Assembly (NCBI GenBank): GCA_951802195.1
Contig: OX637620.1
Coordinates: 434,001 to 498,000, forward strand
Length of the DNA: 64,000 nucleotides
Reading direction: 5' to 3'
From: Tausonia pullulans
Taxonomy: Eukaryota; Basidiomycota; Tremellomycetes; Cystofilobasidiales; Mrakiaceae
In this document: positions 1 to 14,800 of the stretch, in pieces
How positions within the stretch are numbered: position 1 is the first letter of the stretch
Layout of the letters: the number at the start of each line of letters is the position of its first letter
Translations under genes and position numbers: made by a program
The notes under the pieces: generated by a model
What the model was told of the DNA's origin: nothing
The model's database searches: none
The model's input: the letters and a program-made list of their open reading frames with translations, nothing else

Positions 1-515
1 GCCTGTCCCTCTGGCCCCCCGCGCGACGGCCGTGGCGTGTCTTCGGCACTCCGCCATGCAAGCGGTAAATCTCATATGTGCTGCTCGCATCGACTCAAGT
101 AGAGAGGAGGACAGTCTAACTCTTAAGAGTGGTGCCCAGGAGCATCAGCCTCTTGCGAGGATCCTGGCAGACCTCTCTGGCAACATGTCAGGGACAGGTC
201 GTTCCAGGGGGAATTTAGAGAGCGCGCGCAAGATTGGGTGGCGTATTGACTCGAAGCAGCCGCCATCCTCCGGAGACACAGGCGGGAAGAATGACTACGC
301 CAACGGTCCTCCTCCTGTGATTCCTCGTCCAGCCCTCATTGAAACGTTGACCATATTGCGCGCGTCAACGCCACAACCCCCCCCCCCCCCCCCCCCCCCG
401 ACTCCCCCGGGAGAAGTGTTGAGCGCCCGTTCTGAACCCTCTTTCGCCCCCTCGCAACGTGAGCACTCCGCTCTAATTCTTCTCCTATCTTAGGTCAAAT
501 CCATGGCATCCCACC
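1..515. other. No supported gene
   Basis: No coding exon could be supported here. The stretch lies downstream of MZM1. An uninterrupted C tract of about 21 bases (about 379-399) creates an apparent proline-rich reading frame on the plus strand, which I regard as spurious. The 3' UTR of MZM1 probably occupies part of the right end. Confidence 0.5.
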
Positions 516-1170
516 TCAAGGCGAAGAAGCCTTGGGCTCGGCGGCAGCAGCAGCAGCAGCGGTCTTGGCCCGCCCGCGATTCGGGAATGACGTCTTCTCC
601 GTCCGGGGCTTCCGAATCGACGCGTTGTCGCCGAGCTCGGTGTCCGGAGTGATTTTGAGATCTTTGTGGGCGAGAAAGGAGGGAGAGAGGCAAGTGGAGG
701 CGGTCAGCTCAACCCCTCACGAGACATGCAGCGGACGGGACGGGACGGAAAGCAATCCGTGCGCGAGCGGACGACGAGACAGGTCCGGCAGCGACGTACC
801 GAAGACCTTCTCCTCCTGGCGCATCTCGCCCTGGACGATGTGCTTCCTGATGAGCGTGGCGACCTCCTTGGCCGTGTTGACCCGCTCCTCAAACACCTTG
901 GGGTCTGTCTCGACCCGGTGCTCCTCGTACGCCGACCGAAGCTTGGAGTGGGAGACGGAGATCGCCTGGGAGTCGCCTGCATGCAAGCATAATCGGGTCA
1001 GACGGCGGGTCCACCTGCCTGCTCAAGCCCTGGGAGGCAGCGGCAAGACGAGTGGCAGCGCCAAAAGCGACAGGTCGGAGGGACGCACCCTTGAAGACAG
1101 AGTGGCAGGACCGGAGGACCTGGCGGTAGGCTGCCCGGGCGGAAGACTGGAGCGACGGCGAGATGGACAT
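516..1170 (-). CDS. MZM1: Mzm1/LYRM7-like mitochondrial complex III assembly factor
   Basis: Mzm1 (LYRM7 in animals) is a mitochondrial matrix LYR-family chaperone. It holds the Rieske iron-sulfur protein before its insertion into respiratory complex III. Three exons are read on the minus strand. Exon 1 begins MSISPSLQSSARAAYRQVLR, carrying the LYR-like AYR motif near the N-terminus. Exon 2 gives a helical segment ending LIRKHIVQGEMRQEEKVF. Exon 3 gives DLKITPDTELGDN followed by a basic tail and an alanine run. The TPDTELGDN segment near the C-terminus is what I recognise from fungal Mzm1. Introns start gtgcgt and gtacgt and end in cag or aag, and both joins keep the frame. Total length is about 120 residues, normal for the family. 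It is divergent from the eIF3L gene. Confidence 0.85.
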
Positions 1171-1396
1171 CGTGCTGGCGGGTCGAGAGGAAGCCGCGGA
1201 CGAGAGCAAGAGAGAAAAGGAGTGTGTGTGGTGGTGGTCGATGGTGTAGCAGCCAGCCTCTTGCTCTGTCGCGGGTGAGCGCGCTCTGTCGCCCGCCTCG
1301 CGCTCGCTCGCGGGGACTCTTCGACTTTTCTTCGCGCTCCGAACGTCCATCAGCCTTCCCTTTACCCCTTCCCCCCTTCACCTCTCTTCGCCCAGC
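1171..1396. promoter_or_regulatory. Shared MZM1/eIF3L intergenic promoter region
   Basis: Only about 226 bp separates the two divergent start codons, so both promoters and 5' UTRs must lie here or overlap. The plus-strand sequence is rich in C/T tracts just before the eIF3L start, as is common for fungal transcription start regions. No specific factor site was identified. Confidence 0.5.
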
Positions 1397-4112
1397 ATGG
1401 CCGACCAGTACTATGATGAGGAGATCGAGACCCTCCCGTCCCTCTACCCCCAGGAGGGTCCGTCCACGCTTCGGCCATCCAGCCGCCGCCTCAGCTTCCG
1501 TCGCCCTCCCAGGCGCGCCTTGTCCTGACTCCGTTGTCCCGCCCTTGCCACTCCTCGCTCGCCTTCCTCTCCCAGGCCAGGACAACTTTGTGGGCACTGC
1601 CGAGGACCCCGCTGCCGCCGCGATCCAGGCCCAGCTCCAGCAGCAGATCGCCGCTCAGCAGGCGTTCTCCCAGATTCCCGAGGACGTGCTTCAGGTGCGG
1701 CTTGTCTCGTCGCCCGAACGCGGCCTTCGTGTCGAGGGACGCACTCGTCACTGGCCCCAGGGCCTGACATACGACTCTACTTCCCCCTGGCCTGCAGTTC
1801 ATCGTGAAGCTCCACCGCGCCGTCCAGGAGGGCGACATCCCGGCCATGACCGCCGCGTACGAGCGCGGCTGGAACCAGCTCACGACCCAGCACTACTCCC
1901 AGTCCGAGTGGCCCTCGGACGACCTCATCGCGCCTCTCGTCAACAACGGTGAGTCGTCTAGCAGCCCAGCGAGACCTACCGAGACCCTGCTGACATGCCG
2001 ACTCGGCTATGCTGCAGACCAGATCTTCCTTGCCCTCTACCGGGAGCTCTAGTGCGTGTCCAACAGCACGCGACGCCCGGCCCTCTGCCCTTGTCTTCGC
2101 GCGACTAGGCTTCCCCTCAGAACTCAACCCTTCTTTCTTCCCGCCCTCCCCCTTCCCTCTCTCCCACAGCTTCCGCCACGTCTACGCCCGGCTCCGCCCC
2201 AACGTCGACGACCGGTTCCACTCGTACGAGGCCTCGTGCGAGCTCTTCAACTTCCTCCTCAACTCGGAGGGCCCCGTCCAGCTCGAGCTTCCGAGCCAGT
2301 GGCTTTGGGACATTCTCGACGAGTTTATCTGGCAGTTCCAGAGCTTCGGCCAGTGGAGGAGCGACTGGAAGTCGAAGAGCGAGGAGGAGCTCAGTCTTCT
2401 TGCTGAGGGCAGCCAGGTTCGTGCTGGGACATGACGCGTCCTTCGTTCTCTCTCATGGGGAAGGAGGCGGACGGCGAGGCGACCCTCAGCTTCTCCGCCT
2501 CTCGCCTCGAGAAAGAGTCGTGCGCCGAAACGCTTATCACTGAACTTTGACTGACGATGTGTGACGCTCGTTCGTAACAGGTCTGGTCGTGCTACTCGGT
2601 CCTCAACGTCCTGTACTCACTCATCCAGAAGAGCAAGATCAACGAGCAGCTTGCTGCCGAGAAGAATGGTGCCTCCTCCGAGGAGATCGCGTGCGTCCCT
2701 GCCCTTGCTCTCCTAGTCCTCAACTCTTGTGCCTGACTGACCATCCCTCCTTTCAGTGAGATCGCTGGAGAATACGGCTCCAAGGCCCTTTACAGGAACC
2801 TCGGATACTTCTCTATCATCTGCCTGCTCCGCGTTCATGTCCTCCTCGGCGACTTCACCCTCGCCCTCAAGGTCATGGATAACATCCCCCTCACCCGCAA
2901 GGCCGAATTCACCAAGACGACTGCCTGCCACGTCGCCGTCTACTACGTGAGTCTTCCTGAGAGAAGACCCGTCCTCACCCGAAGCAGGCTGACCTTTCTC
3001 TCCCTTTCCCTTTTTCAGTATGTTGGATTCAGCTACATGTCCCTCGGCCGCTACGCCGACGCCAGCAACACCTTTGTCACCATCCTTCGCTGTATGTGTC
3101 GCCTTTACAGCTTTCTCTTTCCACACACACATCCCTCTACCCTCGTCCTGACACCATGCATTGCTGTTTCCAGACTTCAACCGCATGCAGCAGTTCCACA
3201 CCCGGAGCTACCAGTACGGACAGGTCTCGAAGATGTGCGACCGGATGTACAACCTTCTGGCAATCTGCACGACGCTCTCCCCCGGCCCCGTCGATGATGG
3301 TTCGGGCATCATGCCCTTGGTTCGGGAGCAGCTCGGCGACAAGCTCACCGAGATGGCTCGCGGCAGTGAGGGGCTCCCGATCTTCCAGGAGCTCTATCTC
3401 TCCTCGTGCCCCAAGTTCATCGCCGCGAACCCCCCGCCGTTCGAGGACGAGCAGCTCTACTCGCTCTACACGGCCAACCCTCCTCAGGACCCTCCGACGC
3501 GACACCTCGGGCTCTTCCTTGCCGACGTCAAGGCTCAGCTCTCGGTCCCGACGACGAGGTCTCTCCTCAAGCTGTACACGTCGATCGACGCGGCCAAGCT
3601 CGGCTCGTTCCTTGACGAGGACGAGGAGGCCGTCCTTCAGCAGATGATGGTCCTCAAGCAGCACTCGAGGACGACCAAGTGGACCGAGGGGGGTCTCCTC
3701 GAGGGAAAGAGGACCGTCACCAACAACCTTGACTTCTTCATCGACAATGGAGCCATCCAGGTTGCCGAGACGACCGAGTCCCGCCGGTTCGCGACTCACT
3801 TCATCCGGTGCGTCCTGGATACTCTTATACGCTCCTTTGCTGTCCCTCTCTCCTCACCACTGACCTATCCTTTCTATCCCTCTTGCCAACACCTACAGGA
3901 AAGCCGAGGCCGCCCAGCGCGTCCTCGAGCAGATCCGCGCCGCCCCTCTCCCGGCACCCAAGGCTCCCGGCACCGCCGCTGCCCCCGCTGCCGGAGGTGC
4001 GGCTGCTCCGCCAGCGCAGAAGAAGGATGTCTCGACCCCGTCGTCGACGGGTAGCAAGCCGAGGAAGGCCGGAGGTGTCTGGGGAGCTGGAGGCACGCGG
4101 GTCGTCGTCTAG
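1397..4112 (+). CDS. EIF3L: Translation initiation factor eIF3 subunit L
   Basis: eIF3L is a PCI-domain subunit of the eIF3 complex, which helps load mRNA and initiator tRNA on the 40S ribosome. The start is [19 protein letters not shown]. Later exons carry segments that match animal eIF3L closely, including [53 protein letters not shown] and [12 protein letters not shown]. The PCI region includes [15 protein letters not shown], and [20 protein letters not shown] precedes the C-terminal tail. There are about eight exons with short introns. The C-terminus ends in an alanine/proline linker and a small basic Gly/Lys tail ([19 protein letters not shown]) that human eIF3L lacks. The subunit is absent from Saccharomyces but usual in basidiomycetes. 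The first intron boundary (near 1460-1575) is the least certain join. Confidence 0.93.
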
Positions 4113-4263
4113 ATGCGTGATGGGAGCTGTTTGGTGATGATGGCTGGGATCTCAAGACTTTTCTTCCTTTCTCTCTCTTGTTCTTTCTTTTGGTGCCTTG
4201 CGCCTACTACGAGCGAAAAGCAAAAATCCATCTTCTGTCTAATAAAGCAAAACAAAGCAACTC

Positions 4264-6752
<2,489 letters not shown>

Positions 6753-7608
6753 GTTTATCACGACTAGGGTGGCGGCGGGGGTGATGGTTCGGGAGGAGGA
6801 GGAAGGAAATATAGCCAGGACGCGTTCTCAAGCGTTGCTCGTCTCACGAGCCGAGCCGAAATCGCGAATCGTGCTTGGTTGTGCAGACGGGGCTCCCGGC
6901 CATCTCGGAGCTCCGTGGAGCGACTCCCAAATGGAGCTTGCTTCGTTCTAAAAAGCAAAGGACTTTGCCTTTGTGGCCATATGACTCCCTTATCACTCTT
7001 TCAGTCCCTTCTTAGCCCGCCAGCATGCCCATGAGAAGTTTGTTGACCTACCACTCCTCCTTCGCCCTAGTTATTTTCCGCTATGACTGCAGGAATAACG
7101 TCCATCAGTACGCACCGAGGGGAACTAGGGGAGGCCTGGCCCACTGAAAACAACGAGCACTATCCGCCCAGTAAATGCATAGCTAAAACTGCGGTCCTCT
7201 CAAAAGCATGGGACTCACGCGTGGTAATGCTGACCTAGAGAATTCCTGTGCATCTGGAGAATCTTGAGTCATGACAGGTGTGGTGACGGTTTGGAGGAGG
7301 AAGGAAAAGAGATGCCATTGAACGCGTGAGATTCCCCTGAGGGCGACCCCAGATTCAACTGGCATCTTTCTTCTTGTACTGCCGGCGGTATCCTACACTA
7401 CGAGGCATATAAGAAAGCTGCCGAAGAGTCCACTTCAAGCATGTCTCATCTATATGGGCAGGAGCGTCTGTATAGTGAGGAGTGACTGAGCTGGATGAGG
7501 CACTCCCGGCTAACAGCGGCGTACACCCGTATGGGTGAAGTGTTAAAACGAGCGCGATGAGTACCCATCATGATCACGATAAGAAATCAAGCCGCATGCC
7601 TGAAGAGC
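6753..7608. other. THI20 upstream region, no gene seen
   Basis: About 850 bp lies between the THI20 start and the stop of the ERI1-like gene, both on the minus strand. It should hold the THI20 promoter and the 3' UTR of the nuclease gene. I looked for thiamine pyrophosphate riboswitch core motifs and did not find a convincing set. Only short non-conserved frames are present. Confidence 0.5.
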
Positions 7609-9660
7609 TCAGGTCTCGGGTTCCCGGCCCCAGATGACCTTGCCATCCTCGCCTTGCCACGACCACTTTTTGTCCCCAGGCCTGATGATCCGATTCGGCT
7701 CGAGGAGCACGCCTCTTCGCTCGATCTCAATGAGGATTCTCGCGATGTTCTTGGCGTCCTAAGAGGGAGGGTAAAAATAGTCAGGAAGATACACATCGAA
7801 GTAGCTGACATGAGAGGACCAACGTCTATTCCAGAGTGCGTGCGTCCTTGGAAGGGGCCAATGTCAAGCCGCTGGAGTATGTCTAGAAAGAAGAATTCTG
7901 TCAGCCTCGCAGGTCCTCTGTCACGCGCAAACAATAAAGGCCGAACCGGAGATGTTGAGATAGAAGTTAGGCTGCTGGACCTTGACCTTCTTTCGCTTCT
8001 TCTTGTTGCGAGAGACCGCCGGCTTACCCGCCAATAGTTCCGGAGGGAGGAAATCCGTGTCGATATTCGGCGGAAGAGGTTTGGTCGTCGATGTGGAAGG
8101 GGTGAGGGTGGGTGTGGAGGATTGGGACGTGCTGGCGAGAGGCGGTCCTAGCTCGCAAGGGGAGTTTGGCGAGGGACGGACGGACGTCGAGCAAACTTCG
8201 GTCTCCTCTGGTGCTTGTGTCCAGGTGGAAGGACTGGCTTCTGTGGCATCCAAGTTCCAGGACGTATTGGGTTTCGGGTCCGGCGTCGTTGATTCTGGCT
8301 CGTCCCAGCCGCCCAAGACCTCTGGCGATGGGGAGGCCGGCAGGGGGATGTTGACGGGTCGTTGCGCTTGGTCGGCCTTCCACTCTTCGGTGAGAAAAGA
8401 TGCGACGGCCTGCTTGAGGTCGAGAACGGGACCGGCCAGATAGTGTGGGTGTGGGACGCCAGAGATGAAGCACTGCTTGGCGACCTGGTTACTCGTGCGA
8501 GAGGAGCGAAAGGACAGAGACAGGTCAGCCAGCCGTATACAGTTGCCCTGGTTCATGATACGCACAAAGTCTCGCAGATCGAATGGCTGTAAGCGAGCTA
8601 AGTCAGTCTCAGTGAGCTAGTCGGTAATGGAGAAAAGGCGGGCAGAGAGGGCGACTGACCCCGTCCGTCACCCAGAGGAAGTCCCTTTCCTCTTCCTCCT
8701 CGTGCCACAAGTCATGCTTCGTCAGGAACTCCCGGAAGGCGGGGAGCATGTCGACAAATGTCGGGCTGTCATTGACGGTGGCCTGAGTAGACCGGCAAAG
8801 GTCAGCTGCCACACTAGCAGGGATACGCTGAAGAGAGAGAAGGTACGTGCCTGAGTAATTCCAGTCAGACTGGTCGCGAACGTCGACAATCGAGATCTCC
8901 AGACGGGTTTGACGTAGCTCTGGAAAGAGTCCACCACGACAAGCTCCATGCCATTCTCGGCCGACGCTTGAGATACCCACTTGACGAGTACGACGGGGAA
9001 TTCCTGTGCAGTTTGCTCCGTCAGGCAGGTGTTATCGCGCGCCCCTTGAGAAGGAGGACTCACGATGATTTCGTTGGGGAAGGAGAAATCCTTGCCGCTC
9101 TCGCAGGTTCCCTCCACATCCTGAGGGGAATATCAGCCCTTGTGATATACTCGACGCGGGAGTGGAAAACAATTCACCAGCACTAAGAACGCCTTCCACC
9201 GCTGAAAGGGTGAAGAGAACAACGGGCGGTGCGCACTGTCCGTCAGAGTCCTGTCACGTCTCATTCTCCTACGCCGCTCTCGTCTGAGCCGACTCACACC
9301 TCTCGGCGTATCGTGGAAGTCCCGAGCCTTCTTGGAGCTCTCCAAGTCCTCCTCGGTCGGAGTTGAGGGCGTCGTGGTCGACCCAGAGAGACCCGCCCAG
9401 GCTCTCTTCAGCCGTCTGTCGACGTTGTCAAGTCGGGTCGGAGGCACCTGCTTAGGATTGGGAAAACACAAAACTCACTTGAGAAGTGTCTCCTTCTTAC
9501 CCTTGGGCTCGATCCCGAGGGCCTCCAGGGTTGCTACGTGTCCCGACGGCGTCAACACTACTTGCCGTCGGGCAGAGACGCGTTGCTTCGATGACTCACC
9601 CCTGATCTCGTCGACGGACGCTGAGGCACTCGGCTTCTTGACGATTTGCGGTGATGCCAT
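7609..9660 (-). CDS. ERI1-like DEDDh 3'-5' exonuclease with long internal insertion
   Basis: This is a 3'-5' exonuclease of the DEDDh superfamily, closest in layout to ERI1/3'hExo, which trims histone mRNA, 5.8S rRNA or small RNAs in other eukaryotes. The N-terminal exons (MASPQIVKKPSASASVDEIR onward) are charged and Ser-rich. The catalytic core begins FLVLDVEGTC (Exo I, D-x-E) and continues FPNEII, EFPVVLVKWVS, LTGITQATVNDSPTF and FLWVTDGPFDL (second Asp). It finishes GPFQGRTHSGIDDAKNIARI, with the His and last Asp of the DEDDh set. Between PHPHYLAGPVLDLKQAV and the final motif lie about 150 residues of Pro/Ser/Thr-rich sequence ending in a Lys-rich stretch, not present in animal ERI1. I chose the ATG of MASPQ. 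An upstream in-frame GTG exists but no ATG. The biological substrate is not deducible. Confidence 0.82.
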
Positions 9661-9856
9661 GAATCCGGACACAAGGGATGTTGGCGTACTTTCAGTCGAC
9701 AGTAGTTGCGGAGAGGCAAGGGAGGAATGAGGGGAGAAGCCGGGTCGCGGCGCTCTCCCGCCCGGCGAAGAGCGCGTCGTGATGGGCGCGTGCGTCTGCG
9801 TTACTTGGCGGGTGACTGTTAACCACCATCATCGCATCGACCCACATTTCCCATAC
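9661..9856. promoter_or_regulatory. ERI1-like/TANGO2 divergent promoter region
   Basis: About 196 bp separates the divergent start codons of the exonuclease gene and TANGO2. No recognisable binding site was identified. Confidence 0.4.
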
Positions 9857-11222
9857 ATGTGCATCGTTCTGTTTTCTATTGAAGAACACCCCCTCTACCG
9901 GTGGTGAGAATCTGGCCCTGATCTTTGACTTTGATGGGAACTATGCTGACTGATGGCTCACTGGCCCTGGTCGTTCCGGCATCCTGCTCCTTCCCATCCG
10001 GATGCTTCAGCATTCTTGCTTCAAATCGCGATGAAGTGGGTGACTACCTTTCTTCAATGATGCATTAGCCTTCAGTGCTGAAAGCCCTCGGCTAAGTAGT
10101 TCCTTCTACGCCCGACCGAGGCGGCCGCCTGGCGGGACCTCGACCTTCGCCACTCTTCCGACGACCAATCGGGCGCCATTCTCGCCGGACGGGACACCCT
10201 TGCAGGCGGAACATGGCTCGGAATGAACAAACAGGGCGTTATTGGAATCCTGTGCGTACCTCAGGTTGGGATATTTGAATCAAAACTCTCTGCTCACGTA
10301 GCCTTCGCTCTTCGCCGACGGATAACGACGACTTCTGCCGGTTGTGCCCCCAGGACTAACTTCACTGAGCCACCTCCAACGACCCAGGGCCGTCTTTCCC
10401 GGGGAGCCCTCATTCAGACGTGCCTCGACCCTTCGCGAACTCCCAGAGAGGAGATCGAGGCCCTCGCACCTCATGCAGCCGACTTCGCAGCGGGCTTCAA
10501 CCTCCTCGCGCTAGATCTGTTCCCAAAGACGGCCAGCTCGCCCGAGGTATATCATCTCTCTAACCGAGGTGACCGCGCTGGTTCTGTCGTCAAACTGGAG
10601 ACTGTCATTGGCGGGATGAGCAATTCGGCCATCTCGTAAGCCTCTCTGCCTCTGCTAGCGCCTAGCCATTACTACCCCAGCTCTGATCCGTTCTGTCTTT
10701 CAGGGAACCCTGGGCAAAAGTCACAGGAGGTGCAGAGCACCTTCGGGAGCTCCTAGAGGAGGAGAAGAAAGTTGGCCCCATAGGCTGGACAGATGACGAG
10801 TGGATCGAGCGTCTCCGACGGGTCATGCGGTTCGTCTATCTCTCCCATCACTCTTTTTCCATGGCATCCATCCCTCGTACTTTATTGATCTCATATGCCC
10901 CTTGCTCGCTGTCCAAATGTATAGCCCCTCCGTCCCTGTCGAAGATCCTCTGCAAGCCCGCGCGGTGTTCCAGCGCTCGACATCCATCAATCCCATCCAG
11001 CTCCACTTCAGCCAGTTCGTCCCCATAAAGAGCACCGAGGATGACGAGCGCTGGTACGGTACCCGGCTTGTGACGGTCATCCTTGTGAAGCACGATGGCC
11101 GCTTCGTCTTTTCGGAGAAGGATGTCTGGGGGCTCGACGACAACGGCGCGCCGACGAAGCTGGACGGGGAGAGACGCTTCGATGGCCAGCTGAGCTTGAG
11201 CGGTCGGATGGATGTGATTTGA
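9857..11222 (+). CDS. TANGO2: TANGO2 / NRDE-family protein
   Basis: The TANGO2 family (also called NRDE, after a conserved motif) is found from bacteria to humans. In animals it affects Golgi organisation, mitochondrial lipid metabolism and haem handling, and its chemistry is unsettled. Exon 1 gives MCIVLFSIEEHPLYR, with the conserved MC start. Exon 2 supplies ILASNRDE, the hallmark motif. Exon 3 has FLLRPTEAAAWRD and LAGRDTLAGGTWLGMNKQG. Later exons carry TNFTEPPP, SRGALI, YHLSNRG and GMSNSAIS, then a C-terminal part ending SLSGRMDVI. I selected the start because the invariant Cys2 and the NRDE exon join in frame through introns gtggtg..cag and gtgggt..tag. The protein is about 320 residues, normal length. 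A catalytic-type N-terminal cysteine suggests an Ntn-hydrolase-like fold, as others have proposed. Confidence 0.88.
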
Positions 11223-11820
11223 TGATAAAGACACGAAAGTTTCCGGTCAGAGGATGTGAGCATGTGTCTTGATTACACTGTAGATGCAGGCTGCGCATGC
11301 GTGGATTAGTACAGGTCAGAGGCGCTCAATGGCTACCCATAGACCCTCAAGGGATTTCTACTTGCTTCCTCTTGGGTAACCTCCCATCTTTACCCTCCAA
11401 GGACTCTCGTTGGGTGATGGCGATGCGCATTGACCGAGTGTGGCCTTATTCGAGGTCGGTCTGAGGAGGGCATAGGGCGGCGGAGGGAGCTCGCGCGTCG
11501 AGCTCGCCGCCGGCTACGTCCAACATCCACCGTCACTTCCCCGTCCACATCGCCCCACCCACCCTTCCAGCAGCACCTCTGCACTCTTCCTGCAGAGCTA
11601 CGCCCAATAGCGTCTTGCCCACTCACTCCCTCATCCAGTGCGTTTGCTTCATCCTTAGGAGTGGAGAGGCGAGCGAGCGAGGCGATCATCCGCCCATCCT
11701 CGCGCTCGCCTCTCGCCACTATCAAAGCTCGCCGCCCCGTCTCGCCGCTCGACGTTGACCTGGGCTCTTCACTCCTACCGGACAGCCTTCATCACAACCA
11801 GTCAAGCGGCTAGAAGCGAT
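11223..11820. other. TANGO2 3' end / XPO1 promoter region
   Basis: About 600 bp between two same-strand genes. The second half is GC-rich with C/T tracts directly upstream of the XPO1 start codon, consistent with its promoter and 5' UTR. Open frames here have no recognisable content. Confidence 0.45.
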
Positions 11821-14800
11821 ATGGACGTGAGTGCTCTGCCCCTCTGGCAGCTGTTGACAGCGCCTCGTTCGCTCGCCCCCTCCTGTCGTCGCTGATCTCC
11901 TCGCGCGCTCGCCCTCGCCGTTTCCCACCGCCCCAGGCCATCCTCGACTTCTCGACCGACCTCGACATCGGGCTGCTCGACAAGGTCGTCGGCGCCTTTT
12001 ATACTGGACCACCCCAGGTTCGTCGTCTGAGCGTGGACGTCTCTTACCCTTCTCACCCTGCCCCCGTCCTTTGACTTGCCCTCCTCCCTCATCATCTCAC
12101 CTCCGCCGCTCGCCCTTTCGCACTCGCGCGCTGACCCAACCATTTCCTTCCGTTGTGGCCGATATTTAGGAGCAGCAGATGGCTCAGCAGGTACTTACCC
12201 AGTTTCAGGAGCACCCGGACGCATGGCAGAGGGTGCCGGCCATTCTTCAGCAGGCCGGAAGTCTGCAAACCAAAGTGAGTGGACGGAGACCGAGGTGGTC
12301 AGAAGCAGGCGAGCAGTAGGAGAAGACGCGTTTTCAATCTCGCGGACAATTAACTCTGGCTTTCTCTCAACAGTATATTGGTCTCCAGATCCTGGAGAAG
12401 CTCATCCAGACTCGGTGGAAGGCCCTCCCTGCGGACCAGAGGACCGGTGAGTCGCGGCTGACACACCAGGCCGAGGTCGCTGCCAGTGACGGGCGACAAG
12501 GTGGACGGCTTGCTGAGCCTCACTCTTCCCTCTCCTGGCGACCAGGCATCCGGAACTTCATTGTCGGCGTCATCATGGAGTGCTCGTCAGATGAGACTCG
12601 GATGCGGAAAGAGAAGGTCTACCTTAACAAACTTAACCTCGTCCTCGTTCAGGTGCGTCATCGCCTGTTGCCTTTGACGCGTGCGTTGCCCCTTCGTTCT
12701 GTCGCTGAACAAGACGACCTGCGTACCGCGCCACACAGATTCTCAAGCAGGATTGGCCTGCATCGTGGCCTCAGTTCATCCCGGAGGTGCGTGCTCGCAA
12801 GCTTGACGCGCCGATTCGAAGCAAACTGGAGGTGTCGAACGTGCTCGCTGACTTCGATATGCCGTTTACCTGGCCTGTTCCCTCAGATCGTTGCCTCGTC
12901 CAAAACGTCTCTCTCACTGTGTGAAAACAACATGGTTATCCTGAAACTTCTCTCCGAGGAGATCTTCGACTACTCGGCCGAGCAAATGACGCAGGCCAAG
13001 ACGCGGCACCTCAAGGACCAGATGTGCGGCGAGTTCTCCGAGATCTTTTCGCTCTGCCTTGAGGTCCTCGAGAAGGCCCAGAAGCCGAGCTTGATCAAGT
13101 CGACGCTCGAGACACTCCTCCGGTTCCTCAACTGGATTCCGCTCGGCTTCATCTTTGAGACCAACATCATCGACAGCCTCGTTCAGCGTGTGAGTCTAGG
13201 AGTGCCACAGCACGAAGGGCAGCAGCTAATATGAGTTCTTCTCTCCCTTCTCTCAGTACCTGGAGGTCCCCACGTTCCGCAATGTTACTCTCAAGTGCTT
13301 GGCCGAGATTGGCGGCCTCTCCGTCGGCCCGGAGTGGAACCAGAAGTTCGTGATCCTCTTCCAAATGGTCATGACCAAGGTCAATGTCATGATTCCGCCC
13401 TCGACGAGTGAGTTTCCGACTTGTCTTAGTTCTCAAGTCATCGTCGCTGATCGTTCATTGCTGCGTGCCCCCAGATATCGCCAGCGCATACGCCGAGTCG
13501 CAGAACGAAGACCAGGAGCTGGTCCTCAACCTCGCTCTCTTCCTTTCCAATTTCCTCCGGGAGCACCTCAAGCTCGTCGAGAACGAGCAGAACAAGGAGC
13601 TCCTCCTCAACGCCCACCTCTACCTCGTCAAGATCTCGCAGGTCGAGGAGCGCGAAGTCTTCAAAATTTGCCTCGAGTACTGGGCCAAGCTCGTTAGCGA
13701 GCTCTACGCTGAGTGCCAGGCTGTGAGTCACTTTCGAGTTTTGCACGCGCGCCAGTCCCGACTGATACCTTGTCATAGGTCCCCGGCCAGGATCTCCACC
13801 CTCTGCTGAGCCTTCAGCTCGGTGGCGCTGCCGCTGCTTCCAATGTCCCGCTTCGCAAGAACATCTATGCTGAGGTTCTCTCTAACCTGCGACTGGTCGT
13901 CATCGAGCGTATGGTCAAGCCCGAAGAGGTTCGCACTCACATTCTCTGTCATCACTCTAGTGCTTGTCCATCGGGGAGACTGATCGACTGATGCCTCCCT
14001 TGCTTGCTGTCACAGGTCCTTGTCGTTGAGAACGACGAAGGCGAAGTCGTTCGCGAGTTTATGAAGGAGTCGGACACCATTGTCCTCTACAAGAGCATGC
14101 GCGAGGTCCTCGTATACCTTACGCACCTCGACGTCCTCGACACTGAGAACATCATGACTGAGAAGCTTTCAAAGCAGGTGCGCTACATGCTCTCTCCGAT
14201 TTTCATTGGCTCATCCATTGACACTTGGCTCAAATCAGGTCGACGGCTCCGAGTGGTCGTGGGCGAATCTTAACACGCTCTGCTGGGCCATTGGATCGAT
14301 CTCTGGAGCGATGAGTGCGTGATCTTGGTGTCCGCCTGGCAAGCTCGCGTAGCCCAGTAGCTGACCTCTTCTCCTGCGCCCCCTCTTCAGATGAGGAGGC
14401 TGAGAAGCGATTCCTCGTCCAGGTCATTAAGGACCTGCTCGGCCTCTGCGAGGTCAAGCGCGGTAAGGACAACAAGGCTGTCGTTGCCTCAGACATTATG
14501 TACATCGTCGGCCAGTATCCGCGGTTCCTTAAGGCGCACTGGAAGTTCCTCAAGACGGTCGTCAACAAGCTCTTCGAGTTCATGCACGAGTCTCACGAGG
14601 GTGAGTTGATTGCAGTCCTTGCCTGTTGCTGAGCCGGCCCGCTGACGGGTATTTCTCCCCTGCGCACCCCTCTTAATAGGTGTCCAAGACATGGCGTGCG
14701 ATACCTTCATCAAAATCGCGCAGAAGTGCCGACGACACTTTGTTGCCCAGCAGTCTGGCGAGGGCGAGCCCTTCATCGACGAGATTCTCCGAACCATCCA

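Noticed and set aside
32-493. Proline-run frame at the left edge
   Set aside because: It depends on a C homopolymer and has no recognisable sequence.
7523-7536. Small hairpin cacccgtatgggtg
   Set aside because: Five base pairs and a four-base loop are expected by chance, with no linked feature.
6753-7608. Possible TPP riboswitch upstream of THI20
   Set aside because: Conserved pyrimidine- and pyrophosphate-sensor core sequences were not found on the minus strand upstream of the start or in the first introns.
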